From the NCBI GenBank assembly GCA_016648135.1, contig JADDOH010000143.1:186001-250000 (forward strand): DNA of 64,000 nucleotides. The letters are read 5' to 3'. Numbering within the stretch: position 1 is the first letter of the stretch; each line of letters starts with the position of its first letter. The notes beneath the pieces were generated by a model. It saw only the letters and a list, made by a program, of their open reading frames with translations, did not search any database and was not told the DNA's origin. The DNA is from Agrypnia vestita. Lineage: Eukaryota > Arthropoda > Insecta > Trichoptera > Phryganeidae. Both the position numbers and the translations under genes were made by a program. Below are positions 43,690 to 54,330 of this stretch, one piece after another.

Positions 43690-45214
43690 ATAATGAGTAA
43701 CCACAAAGTAATAACCAAATAGAATAGTACCTATATCATATTTGAGTTTGTGAATCTAGCTTTTGGCTTACAAATCTTACTTTCGAAGACCCGCATTCCT
43801 GCGCTAAGGTAAGGACTAAGCTTCTTACCATTTCAGTAATTAAATACCAATTGGATCAACATTGCAAAAAAAATTCTTATTTAGATTCTTTGAGAACGAC
43901 TTGGATTACATTAGTTTTCTCAGTTACCTATTAGCGTTTTCTGATTTAATTCCACACTTTTTCAGTAACTTGACGCTCGCCTAGTGATCTGGTAGTCGAT
44001 TTTTCGAGCTCCATTCCATGACACTAGCAAGTTAGATCTATTTTCATAGAAATTAACAAAGCGATTAGCTCATTTTGACAAAAAAAAAGAATATTGACGC
44101 ATTTTGTGTTCGTATCTCTATTTAAAAAATTAAATATATGTATAACTCAATGGGTTACCTTGTTCTTTGAAACTTTTGTTCTCAGATATAACATATCTAA
44201 TTAACCCATTCAAAATATTGATCACTTACCATTAACCACGAAATTAATGACGACTGTTTCCTGATCATTCCAAGGTTAGAATCTCTGGACCCATTTTCTA
44301 TTTTGCATTACGTATTGAAAAATATGTTTATACCACAAATTTGCTTTTTTCGGGTAATTTAATAAGTACTTTATAAAAATACATGAATTTAAAATAGAAC
44401 AACAAGAAACACGTAAACATTTGAGAATCAATATTATTTTACAGAGATTAAAGCCAGCCGCTAATTGAAAGCGGCACAGTTTAGTGGGCAATTTGTAAGG
44501 CGAACCGTTCCAATATATTTACATCGGCAAGCTTCCTTTATCCGAGGATTTACACACTTAATGTAAAGTTTATTCGACTGTATGCAGAAATTCTTACCCA
44601 ACTTCTACAACGCGAAGTTCTTGAAAGGATGAAATAGTTGTGGGTTGAAAGGAAAGGTAATTTATGGGGTAATATTTTCGCAGACACGGATATTTAATTA
44701 CGTTATTGGAAAATGTTACGTGGAAAAGTGGATTTTGAAGATAAAACAGTTGAATAATATATTTTTAGCTCCTTTTGTATTCGGAAATAAATTTAAATCA
44801 TTCATGAAATGTTAATTATCTGTACTTTAAAATAAAATTAATAAAAAAAAAAAAATCAGCTCCCAAATAACTTCACTAGCTAGCAATTTTTTTTTCTATA
44901 ACAGAGTGCAACTCTATAACTATTTTCTAAATTTTGAGATTTTTATACTGAAGTATGCTTTGTACTGCATACACGTTAGTTATTGCAATTTTGAGGTCAA
45001 CAGCCTCCCATTCTAATGGCACCGCAAACTGAAATATTAATTACTTATAATATATTAAGATTCATCAAAAATGTAACGAAACGTGATGACTTTTGTATTT
45101 ATCTATTTTATTTTAAACGAAATCTTAATTACAAAATATAATCAAATTTTTTTTTTTAAGCAAAATATAATAAAATTTCACATAGTTATGCAGAAAGCAT
45201 TTAACTCACAAAAC
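43690..45214. other. AT-rich non-coding DNA
   Basis: No gene recognised. Confidence 0.5.
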
Positions 45215-45410
45215 AGGCGGCCCTCGTAGCCCAGTGGGTATTACACTGGTCTCTCACACGGAGGGTTCCAAATTCGATTCCCAGTGAGGTCACAATTAAT
45301 CCACATGATTTACTCGAGCCTGGGTGTTTTGTGTTTTGTTTAGCTTCTTTAATTGGGCCTCTTGGCCTGTTGAAGGTAAATAAATAAAAATAAATAAAAA
45401 ATATATGTAA
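45215..45410 (+). mobile_element. tRNA-derived SINE, best-preserved copy
   Basis: The head has an A box TAGCCCAGTGG (45227-45237) and a B box TTCGATTCCC (45273-45282). The body runs AGTGAGGTCACAATTAATCC, CTCGAGCCTGGGTGTTTTG, GGGCCTCTTGGCCTGTTGAA, with an AAATAAATAAAAAT tail. Transcription would be by RNA polymerase III and mobility would depend on a partner LINE. Related copies are at 6808 (+) and 10209-10342 (-). Confidence 0.8.
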
Positions 45411-45454
45411 TGATTATATTATTTGTACGCATCTACTTATATTATTTGATTAAT

Positions 45455-45500
45455 TACACCTACATGTTTCAGAAAAACCTTTCCATCGTCAGGGTATTAT
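45455..45500 (-). ncRNA. Hammerhead-like ribozyme
   Basis: On the minus strand: CTGACGA (plus 45486-45492), TGGAAAGGTTTTTCT, GAAA (plus 45467-45470), ACATGT, A, GGTGTAATT. The core is intact. Stem II (GGAAA/TTTCT) is short. Confidence 0.6.
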
Positions 45501-45623
45501 ATATATGCCAAAATATCAAAATGAATAGTGTCTTTTGTTTTTTCTAAATTATTTGAAAAAATATTTTTAAATATTATTACTGAAATTCAAACAAAAGACA
45601 TTATTCATTTTGATATATATATA

Positions 45624-45668
45624 TAACACCCTGACGATCGAAAGGTTTTTTCGATGCATGTAGGTGTA
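45624..45668 (+). ncRNA. Hammerhead-like motif, decayed partner
   Basis: CTGACGA (45631-45637) is intact. The hairpin TCGAAAGGTTTTTTCGA is strong, but GAAACATGT has become GATGCATGT, removing the GAAA box. Confidence 0.4.
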
Positions 45669-45716
45669 ATTAATCAAATAATGTATGTAGATACATACAA
45701 ATGATAACACAATATT

Positions 45717-48700
45717 ATTTTAAATATCAATCTAAAATGTTGCTGAATCAATTGAAAAAACTAATAATTAAAATGATAAAAATGAGTGCTGTGCAGCTTA
45801 ATACGATATTATTATGTTTTCAAATCGTTCAAACTCTAAGTGCTATAGTTTTCATAAAAATAATATATTTATAACCAAAGTTATGGCCATCATCGTTAAA
45901 TTAACTCTTAAACTAAAAACAGTGGTCGAACTGTTTTCTGCAGTTTCATATTTATAAATAATTTAAATATGCAAATAGAAATATTGATTTATAATATCAA
46001 CGCGGTATGGACGCAAAATGCAAGTTTTTAATATACGATCAAAATTTTGTAGAAATCATCTAAGAGGTTGAACGTTTTCTACACTTGCTGAAACTTTTTA
46101 CTTCATTCTCTATCAAATTCTTAGAACACAGGACCCGCGTAGAACAATATAAGTATTTTTTTTTCGTATATTCTAACATTTTGTAAAAACAATTCAACGT
46201 GTCAAACGTTTTTTTTTATTTAAGAAAATAAAAGTTTTAATTCCATCAAAAAATAAAAATATCTCTATAATGAGCCTTATAAAGAATGTACAATAATGAA
46301 TTAAATATTTACACACCAGGTTTTAGTAGGTTCAATTGCCATTTTGAGTTGAACGCTTACGGCAAAATAACGTTCAGTTTAGTTTTGCACTCTGTATTCA
46401 AGTATATAAGTTAAATAAATCCGGAAAGCAACACATTTTTAAATGAAAAATTCCGATGACTTTCAATATTAATACTGCAATCAGAAATTCAATATCCATT
46501 AAGTTTTTGTTTTTATAGAAGCTTTAAAGCTTGCAAAATAAAGCTCCTGAAAAGTATTGAGTGAATACGTATCCGCATTTTTTGAAACGGAAGTATCATT
46601 TGATAGAGATAATTTTTTTTAGAATTCTGGGAACGGAAAAGTTTTTGCACTGTTTGCAGACAAGGCAATATTTCTTTTTTTAAAACAAAATATACACCAG
46701 CTTTTGTAATAAACCTTTCTCTTGCATTCGTTTCACTTTCGTGAATTTTTTACAACCAAAGCCGACATGTGTAAGTGACCCCTTAGACATGTCAAAAGAA
46801 GAATGAAAGCAGATTGCATACTGCATACAGTGTAATTTAGATTGCCCACTATTATTTAGGCTGGCGTTAAATCTATTATCGTAGAACGTAGCTTTGTGAG
46901 GCAAACAAAACACCAAAAATTATTTAAACTTGTATTAATTTACAAAGTCACTGGAGACGAATTTAATTTGCGCACAGTTCTTTAATTTATGCGTATCGTT
47001 TTAGTGGTATAAAACAGTTACCAAATTTACATCACTATTGAGAATATTCCGCTCACAAATAGGCTCTCAGGTACTTCTTCATTCACAGATTGTAACTCGT
47101 TGTTTTCTTATCATTGTCACTTCTGCCAAACTGATCCGAAGCAACGGTTTCGTTTTACTATGGTGGACATGCTTTGTCAAACATCAAAATAGTAATATTC
47201 CCCCACGGCACTCGCTTCGTCCTTTTATATAAAACATGTCGGTTTCTCGAATGTTCAAGGACTTGTTTTCCATTAAAAGTATTCTCTCAACCCTTCCAGC
47301 GTTTACGAGATTGCTCCAGACAGTGTGTCCTAGACTGCTTCATAGCGTTTTTTGTCTTCGAGAAATATCGAGAAGTTTTGACAGTGATGGAAATTTAGAT
47401 CGTACCAAAAATAAAAAATCGTCACTAAAATATCAGTCTTGGTCATGTAAACCACACATTGGAGATAGAACTGTAAGTAAAGTTAGTACTCAAGAATGAT
47501 TTCAAGCGAGGCAAGCAAGGCAGGCAAAAGTTGTCAGAATAGAGAAGACAGGCGTTCTATCCTTTCTGTTCACTGAAGTATGGAAGCAAAGCTTCTTGCT
47601 GGAAAGTGAGGACTAAAAGTTAACCAACTGAAGATACAAAGTCGCTAAGGAATATTTAACTATATATATATTATTTTTTTTTAAATTTTAAGGTTCTCCT
47701 TTTATACTGTATTCTAAGAAGACTATTATCGAAGAGAATGAATGATATGTATGGGCGTGAGTGTGTAAGGTGAGTTGGTCATGAAAAGAGAATGCCACAA
47801 TGGTAAGTGTTCTCCACACTTAGGCATAGGTTAATATAATTTGCTCGCTATCGGTTCAGGATCCTAATTTGCAATCTTTGCTTCTCACATATATCACATT
47901 TAAAACAATTAACATTTTTGTTATATGTATATACATATTTACAAATAATTCATTTATGGATAAAATAAATTTTATATTTGCAAGATAATATTTTTTAAAT
48001 ATCTATACCTACCTACATAAATTATTGATAAAAAATTCCAAGAAAAGAAACCTATGATTCGAATGTTAATCAATTAAAAAATAATTAGCTTACAATAAAG
48101 GAATACAATTAACATGTTCGAATAAACTCGTGTGAAGATAGTACAAAGAAAACACATGTTACGAATGAAAATAATATTTCTGATGAAATAATATTAAGAA
48201 TTGAAATAGTATACAATGCAAAGAAAACTTTCATTTTTTCAATTTATTTTTATCCAAATAAGATATATTTATTCTAACCTATCATTAAATGAAGCGCTAT
48301 ATTAATAAATTGCTACTTCTACATATAAGTAAATAACATTCAGAAGACAAACCACTAAATTGGAATACCTATTTATAACAGCAATTTAAATATATATTTT
48401 AAATGAATTAAAAATAAAAACTTAAAGATTGATTTTAAGACCGCAAATTCATGGATAATTAAGGATCAATCTATTTCCTTAATTTTTTTGCCTAGTATAA
48501 ACAAATATGGAAGACTGCACATTATATTTTTAAAAATAAATTCCTAACGCCAATTATTTGAAAGTTCAGAATTTAGCATACGTTGTCATAAAAAAAAATG
48601 GATGATTTTAGTGTTGTTGATGTCTGTTGATATTTTTATTGTTAATGAAGCCTATCTTCAGCAAAAACTGCTTTCATGGAAAAACAAATAACATTCTTAA

Positions 48701-48915
48701 ACAAATTTGTTCAAAAGTGGTGACTGCGATACGCATTACAATGTTTCATTTACAAAAGCATCATTTCAACTTATTAAATGTTTTATTACTTTTAAGTCAT
48801 TAATTTATATAATGTACTAGCTGTAACCTGTCAAAAATTGAAGGAACATTGGTTCGCGTCTTGGCTAAGCTCTAGTATATAAGTATATATTTATAGCATC
48901 TTTTTGGTCTGCTGA
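45717..48915. other. Long AT-rich stretch, no gene recognised
   Basis: Short frames at 46680-46916 (minus) and 47038-47499 (plus, several overlapping) have no recognisable domain. 46960-47650 is somewhat less AT-rich and would be the first place to look for a host exon. Confidence 0.4.
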
Positions 48916-49001
48916 GAGGTGGTCGTAGCCCCATGCGTTAATCGGCTGGTTCGGGTTTGGTGGCCCGGGTTTTAATCCCCATTTCCGGTCGTTTTTTTTT
49001 T
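48916..49001 (+). mobile_element. tRNA-derived SINE head
   Basis: GGTGGTCGTAGCCCCATGCG (A-box region at 48923), then TGGCCCGGGTTTTAATCCCC (B box at 48967-48980) and a T run at 48992-49001. The spacing is tRNA-like. The following GGACAGACAGATGAACGGAC stretch is a common insect transposon-derived sequence. Confidence 0.55.
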
Positions 49002-50075
49002 AGCCGTGAATTTTAACGAAAATAAGGATGTTACACGAAGTTACGAGGACAGACAGATGAACGGACGGACGGACAGATAGTGAAATTATTATGTTTGATT
49101 GTAATGTTGCACAGACTTGAGTACTAAGTTCCTCCATTTCATTCATTGTGCAGAGCAACTGAATATTGAATAGAGTTGAAAAATATTTTTGATTCTCAAT
49201 ATTAAAAAAAAAATATTTTTTATTTTAATAATTAAGACTCTAATTTATTATTTTTACTAGCTGTCATTGTAATTTTACATGTTGGTTTCTAAGCAAAAAA
49301 ATAATCGCTAAAAAAGTTACTAAAACAAAAAATGTAGGTATAAAAAAAAAGAAAAACTGTCCTGGAGTGATCCAAGGCTTTATAGATATGTTAAAAAAAG
49401 GAAAAAAAATACTATAAAAATGATACGTTATTCAAAGTTACGTGGATAGACAACGAACTTATTTTAATTGGGATTTGTTGATCTCACTGACCTTTTCTCA
49501 TCCCAAAGTAATCATTGTGCATGCGTAGGTATTTTTTTTATTTAATTTAACATCGATAAATTATATAAACACATTAATGGATTATTATAGTTGAGTGGAC
49601 TCTTGTTCGAAAATGGGAAATGATTTCTTGTAGTTGAGTGGATTTTTGTTCGAAAATGGAAAACGAAGGAGGAGGAAAGAAACAACACAACGATACTGAA
49701 TACTAAAAAAACGGACATCCCAAGAATAATACTTTTTAAAAGATGGAAACAAATACTTTTATATTATGTGAACACTCTTCTTAGAGCTCCCTATCGATTA
49801 CCACTTGAAAATGTAAATCCTTCAACAGAATAACAAAAATACAAACCTCTCTTATAGCGGGGTACTTTTTGTAAGAAAAACACTAGAATTTCTTTGGTAT
49901 AATAAAATAAATATTGTTTCTCTTTCAAACAAAGATAAAGATATCAGGGATGATGAACATTTACGTTCAATTATTATTTGATGTTTTATACATAAGATTT
50001 GATTAAATTAAGAAATAATGAATACAGATGGAATGCCGGATTGGTTTGTGAAATATTAGAGGAATCGAAAGGAAG
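49002..50075. other. AT-rich DNA with a (GGAC)n patch
   Basis: GACAGACAG...ACGGACGGACGGACAG at 49051-49078 is of transposon-UTR or microsatellite type. A partial duplication of TTGTAGTTGAGTGGA-TTTTGTTCGAAAATGG lies at 49585-49660. No gene. Confidence 0.45.
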
Positions 50076-50580
50076 ATGAATGAAATTAGAAACAGCTTGA
50101 AGAGTAAATGTTTAGATGTATTGCGTGAAAGTGAAAGTATGAAGAAAGGAAGTGGAGAGATGGAACACATCGTCTGCTCATACTGTAGTCGGGAGTCCCA
50201 GAGGACACCCGAGCATGCCAGGGTGTTGGAACGCTGCTTTCTGAGCGAATGGTTGAAATTGGCATGGAAGAATGTGGGTGTATTAGTGCCAGGCTCATGC
50301 GGATCCATTTTAAAATCAAGATTACTGGATATAGGTTATGCCCCTATAAACTCAGAAAAAAAAGAGTTTTTGACGAGTGTAAGAGATGTCATAGACATGA
50401 AAAGCGACAGCGAAAGATTAATTTTGGCTAAAGATTTGAATGGGTGGGTTGGAACTCGAAGAGATGACTGATGACGAGTCTGCTCTTGGTATGTTTAGGG
50501 ATGGAAGGATGATTGGAAATGGCGATAGTTTGCTTCAAGTATATTTGGAAAGGTATATCATAGTAAAAGCTTTTTTTAAA
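50076..50580 (+). pseudogene. Composite LINE fragment with AP-endonuclease segment
   Basis: The frame 50076-50471 contains VCSYCSRESQRTPEHARVLERC (CxxC...H...C), like the zinc motif at the C-terminus of some LINE RT proteins. The same frame continues with YAPINSEKKEF, SVRDVI and SERLILAKDLNGWVGTRRD. The latter is the D-x-N-GxxG segment of an APE-type endonuclease, where GDFN is normal and AKDLN is seen here. After a stop, another frame gives DGRMIGNGDSLLQVYLER, the next conserved segment. The order is the reverse of a LINE polyprotein (endonuclease first), so two fragments seem joined. Confidence 0.6.
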
Positions 50581-50676
50581 TTGTTTTAATGCAATTTTTT
50601 GGTTTTGGAGTTAACGATTCCATAATTTAATATAATTAATAAAAATAAACTTGTTTTTGCCACATTTGTATTGAAA

Positions 50677-50722
50677 ATATCAACATTTTTCAGAGCCCAT
50701 GACCTCTTCGTCAGGATACAAT
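50677..50722 (-). ncRNA. Hammerhead-like ribozyme
   Basis: On the minus strand: CTGACGA (plus 50708-50714), AGAGGTC-ATG-GGCTCT, GAAA (plus 50688-50691), AATGTT (palindrome decayed from ACATGT as in the copy at 10.47 kb), GATATT. Core and stem II (AGAG/CTCT) are intact. Stem III is weakened. Confidence 0.6.
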
Positions 50723-50796
50723 TGTATACTAACAAAATTATGTTCAAAAATCGAAGTATAGATAATTTTGAAATTAATTTTGTTAGTGTACAATTG

Positions 50797-50842
50797 ATTG
50801 TATCCTGACGAACGGGCCATGGGCTCTGAAAAATGTTGATAT
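50797..50842 (+). ncRNA. Hammerhead-like ribozyme, partner copy
   Basis: CTGACGA (50805-50811), ACGGGCCATGGGCTCT, GAAA (50828-50831), AATGTT, GATATT. The core is intact. Stem II has changed (CGGGCC) and pairs less well with GGCTCT than in its twin. The shared AATGTT shows that both arms carried it before or during duplication. Confidence 0.55.
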
Positions 50843-50870
50843 TTTCAATATAAATGTGGTAAAAACTTAG

Positions 50871-51462
50871 TTAACTAACTACAAAATTATTTTGCTGTTT
50901 TGGAAGAAGAAGCTTCGATAGTTGTTAATTTTAAATACTACCCCAAAAAACAAATGAATCTTCACCGAAACATCTAAATGTTCATGTAAATTCGTCGACG
51001 ATTATCTTTCTTAATATAGGTTTTCATAGTAATACAACACATTTTTAACTAAATTAAGTGATTGAACGTCACATTCCATTAGAAAAAACATGATTCATCT
51101 TTCAACGTGATGAAAAATAGTCAAAGTTTTTAAAATCTTTGGAAACGAAATTCGAACCTTGTCGACATATCTCCGTCAATATTCCGCGTGTTATTTCGTG
51201 ACACGTGTGTCACAAGTTCGCGATCGCTGATATATACGAGTATTTTACAAATTTTCGTATAAAATATTATTCACGTTTTCAATTTTCCGAAGAACTTCGT
51301 ATATTTTTGACTAGAAAAATTATTCCGTTTCTGGTAGATCCGTTTAACTCTGTCAAAAGTTGAATATAAAGTAATAAAAATCTGATCCGAGCATTAGCAT
51401 TTATATGAAAAATAAAATACCTCGGCGTACTATAAATCTTTTAGGCTTTGATTGGAAAAAAG
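50871..51462. other. AT-rich non-coding DNA
   Basis: No gene recognised. Confidence 0.5.
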
Positions 51463-51521
51463 TATTCGAATTCCTTAAAGGTATTGTTTGGCAACAACAA
51501 TACCTTTAAGGAATTCGAATA
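51463..51521. repeat. Perfect 26-bp inverted repeat, 7-base loop
   Basis: The left arm 51463-51488 (TATTCGAATTCCTTAAAGGT then ATTGTT) is exactly complementary to 51496-51521. It lies at the 3' end of the minus-strand PLE remnant. On the minus strand CTGATGA (plus 51536-51542) precedes it, so it may occupy the place of a hammerhead stem. It could instead be an inverted tip as in other PLE copies. Confidence 0.85.
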
Positions 51522-51559
51522 TTCTTTATTTAACGTCATCAGGAGGACGACCTTTACCC

Positions 51560-51870
51560 GCGGAGGTAGAGGACGGACTGATTACTGCTTTCGAGGGCGT
51601 AAATTATATGCACTTTTTGTGGAGTGTTCACTTCTTCTACAATAGAGGTCGCCAGTGTGCAATATGTACTAGTTACGTCGGCGGACTTTACTGCGTCATC
51701 TCTCAAGAGCTGAATCAATGTCGTAAGAACAGGTCGCCAAATACATTATTGTTTGTAACTGTCATCTCTATAGAAATTGGGATGTTTGTATATTTCAATG
51801 GGCTCCCTCACTAATCTGGGTATAAGGTGCGGTTCTGTTGATTTTTGTCTTGTCAACATATGGTTCGTAT
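51560..51870 (-). pseudogene. Penelope-like GIY-YIG protein C-terminus
   Basis: The minus strand reads DKTKINRTAPYTQ, then after a frame change RLVREPIEIYKHPNFYRDDSYK, Q, stop, CIWRPVLTTLIQLLRDD and on to a stop near 51565. RLVREPIEIxKHPNxxRDDxYK...WxPVLTTL is the end of Penelope GIY-YIG proteins; the better-preserved protein near 21.1 kb has TRLTKEALEIYKHPININRDD. One frameshift and one internal stop mark it as dead. It is followed by the hammerhead-like CTGATGA and the perfect hairpin. Open frames on the plus strand here are shadows. Confidence 0.75.
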
Positions 51871-51944
51871 AGAATATCTACAACCATTTAAGTTAAATAT
51901 GTCTAACGACCGTAGTAAAAAACTTAACTCTTTAATAAAAATAT

Positions 51945-52190
51945 AATTAACATTAAAATACCACCCGTGACCTCCCCACTCCTATCCATTCTAAGCCCGC
52001 CCCTACTTCACCATAATTACGTACACCCAATCCCTGTAAATACTGTCTATAAATGTTTTTTATTTAGTTGAAAACTTGTCATTGATAATGAGAGTGATCT
52101 TGAAAACGTTTTAACAATTAAATTAAATATACATTGGAAAAAAACAGTGTTTTTCAATTCGATTCATATTTGATATATTAAAATAGCCTT
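51945..52190 (+). repeat. PLE-derived 3' repeat, copy 2
   Basis: Matches 37967-38225 (TGACCTCCCCACTCCTATCC, ACACCCAATCCCTGTAAATA, TTTAGTTGAAAACTTGTC). It is flanked on the right by the mariner element and contains a decayed hammerhead. Confidence 0.65.
52080..52115 (+). ncRNA. Hammerhead-like motif, decayed
   Basis: TTGATAA (52082-52088, from CTGATGA), TGAGAGTGATCTT, GAAA (52102-52105), AACGTT, T. GAAA and the palindrome equal those of the copies at 56.7/57.07 kb. The first box has two changes. Confidence 0.35.
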
Positions 52191-52215
52191 GATATTGTAA
52201 TGCATATAATAATTA

Positions 52216-53496
52216 TTAGGTCCTTACGTATGAAATTGGCGTTTAGTATGGGAGGAACATAAACCCGATTTTTTTTTATTATAATATATTTATTTAATCA
52301 AAGTATGTACCATTGCTATCTATGCACTTTTGCCATCTCATAGGTAGTTCATCGATCCCTTTACTAAAAAAACCATTCGGACGGGAATCAATAAAATCTT
52401 TGAAGGCGGTTTGGACTGCCCCATCGGAGTTGAATTTTTTCCTTAGCAAGAAGTTATCCAAATTTCGAAAAAAATGGTAATCTGTTGGGGCAAGGTCCGG
52501 AGAGTACGGTGGATGTCTTAGACATTCCAATTGAAGCTCCTCTAATTTGGTAGCCGTCTGTTGTGCAGTGTGTGGTCTAGCGTTATCATGAAGCAGCAGT
52601 GGCCTAGAGCGATTAACCAGCCTCGGTTGTTTAGCAGCTAGCTTTTCCATCATGGTTTTGCAGTTGCTGACAATAGACATCTGCCGTAATCGTCTGGCCA
52701 GATTTAAGAAAGCTGTAGTGAACGACACCAGCACTAGTCCACCAAACAAGTAACTTTTTTGGAGTCAATTTTCGCTTGGGGCATGGTTTGGCTGGTTCGG
52801 CAGGGTTCAGCCATTGCGATGAGCGCTTCCGATTATCGTACAGGATCCACTTTTCATCACAGGTAATGATTCGATTTAAAATCCCTTCATTATTGTGCCG
52901 GTTGAGTAATGCAACGCAGCAGTCAACGCGCGTTTGTTGATTTGCTTCACTCAATTCGTGAGGTACCCACCTTTCAAGCTTTTTCACCTTACCAATTTGC
53001 TTCAAGTGGATTAAAACAGTTTTATCACTAACACCGCAGCCTGCAGCTAACTCGGATGTGGTTTGCGATGGATCCGCTTCCACAATAGCCTTCAATTCTT
53101 CATTATCAACTTTGGTCTCCGGCCGTCCACGGGGCTTGTTCTGCAGGTCGAAATTTCCAGAACGAAAACGTTGGAACCAAAAACGCACTGTGTTTTCTTT
53201 TGCGGCACCGTCGCCATACACATCATTAATCCTTCGAGCCGTTTCTGCAGCACTGGTGCCACGGTGGAACTCGTACTCGTAAATAACGCGATATTTCAAG
53301 TTTTTCATTTTGTAAACTGAGTGACGCAAAGAAAAAAACAATTGAGGAAAAAACAAATGAATTATAATTTTCAAAACACAAATACATGAGTAAATAGCTG
53401 TATAAATTTGGATTTGGAATTCCTAACCAAAGAGAAGATATTTGAGATCAAATTTGCCAGTACGGCAAAACGCCAATTTCATATGTAAGGACCTAA
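52216..53496 (-). mobile_element. mariner transposon (Tc1/mariner, DD34D)
   Basis: 1281 bp, the usual mariner length. Terminal inverted repeats of 29 bp begin TTAGGTCCTTAC-TATGAAA and differ at one base. TA target duplications are at 52214-52215 and 53497-53498. One transposase gene is on the minus strand. The near-perfect ends and a single frameshift indicate a comparatively recent insertion. It sits beside a PLE-derived repeat. Confidence 0.95.
52294..53308 (-). pseudogene. mariner transposase, one frameshift
   Basis: The start is taken at the ATG at 53308 (MKNLKYRVIYEYEF). An upstream in-frame ATG at 53374 would add an unusual hydrophobic leader. Residues 1-110 hold two helix-turn-helix units (SAAETARRINDVYG...ENTVRFWFQRF; TTSELAAGCGVSDKTVLIHL) with the GRP linker. 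WVPHEL follows at 114-119. The catalytic aspartates are TCDEKW (D151), LLLHDNARPH and YSPDLAPTDYHFF, with exactly 34 residues between the last two. An extra base in the T run 52656-52659 shifts the frame after CQQLQ; the rest continues to a TAA at 52294. All catalytic residues survive, so this single indel is the main visible lesion. It is a cut-and-paste enzyme that acts on the flanking inverted repeats. Confidence 0.93.
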
Positions 53497-53789
53497 TATT
53501 ATATTAATTAGTTAAGTAGTTTGCTTATATTAATTATTACGTGAATAATAATTAATTTAATAATGATTTTATTAATCCTACAGTTAAGTGGACAAATATC
53601 TAGGATTCTAGCTAAACTGTGCATTAAAATTAATAATGCCAAAAAACTAAAAAGTTATTTATTAAATTACTTTTAAAGTTTGTTCGCAATGATAGGAATC
53701 TACAATAGCAGCACTACAATGTGCATTAGTTTGGATGTTGACATCTATCTTTTATTTTGATAAAACAGACTCTCCATTCAAAGTAACTA
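53497..53789. other. AT-rich non-coding DNA
   Basis: No feature recognised. Confidence 0.5.
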
Positions 53790-54330
53790 CGGCTAATGCA
53801 GTTCTGGTGCCAACAATAATATATGGAAGTGAACAATGAAATCGGTAAAATAAAAATGAAACGAGACTCTATGTGTTGGAAATGCGATCGATATAGCTTA
53901 GGTGTAGATACATTTTATACGAAGGGGTGAAGATTGAACTAGTGAGGAGTGAATCATGATAGGTGAGTAGCAAAGAATTTTTGCAAAGTCAGGATAATTA
54001 AGAAAGGTCCTGATCGTAAGGAGTAAGGGATGATGAAAAAAATATATAATGGCTGTGTTGTGTGTTGTTGAAAGCATCAAAAACAGTAAATATCCCCGAA
54101 GTATCTGGCTTTTTCGGGTGTTAGAGACACGTTAACAGTTTTAATATAAGCCTTAAAGGTTCGAAACAAGTATGAATGAGTCTCTCTTCAAATGGTCTGT
54201 GTATGTAGACCGTATAAATGAGGAAAGGATGAAAAACGTATATCGAGTATTAATAGAAACAAAAAACGCTCGTGAAAAACTTGGCGTTATAAAACTAATC
54301 ACATATTGAAAGAAGCTGTATAAGTCACTA
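53790..54330 (+). pseudogene. Decayed LINE RT C-terminal region
   Basis: TAVLVPTIIYGSEQ, a stop in place of W, then NETRLYVLEMRSI correspond to the VLVPTLxYGSETW...EMR segment after the RT of an insect LINE. About 300 bases on, MNESLFKWSVYVDRINEER and TWRYKTN fit the following GHVERMNEERxxK...GRPRxTW segment. Many stops and shifts. Boundaries are approximate. Confidence 0.55.

Larger units (their letters stand above)
45415..45716. mobile_element. Fold-back element with paired hammerheads
   Basis: Arms 45415-45548 and 45590-45716 share TTTGATTAATTACACCTACA, CCATCGTCAGGGTxTTATAT, ATCAAAATGAATAxTGTCTT. The spacer is about 40 AT-rich bases. It starts five bases after the SINE tail, so one may have inserted beside the other. 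Non-coding. Confidence 0.75.
50649..50870. mobile_element. Fold-back element with paired hammerheads
   Basis: Arms 50650-50755 and 50768-50870 share GCCACATTTxTATTGAAAAT, ATCAACATTTTTCAGAGCCC, CGTCAGGATACAATTG and AACAAAATTA. The copy at 10430-10510 is a single decayed relative. Non-coding. Confidence 0.8.

Noticed and set aside
48815..49270. Helitron bounded by the two TACTAGCTGT words
   Set aside because: Only the 10-mer is shared. No TC terminus or subterminal hairpin was found, and the words are too short.
51448..51814. Plus-strand proteins of 65 and 108 codons
   Set aside because: The minus strand encodes a recognisable Penelope GIY-YIG C-terminus here, so the plus-strand frames are shadows.
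53058..53320. Plus-strand frames inside the mariner
   Set aside because: Antisense shadows of the transposase.
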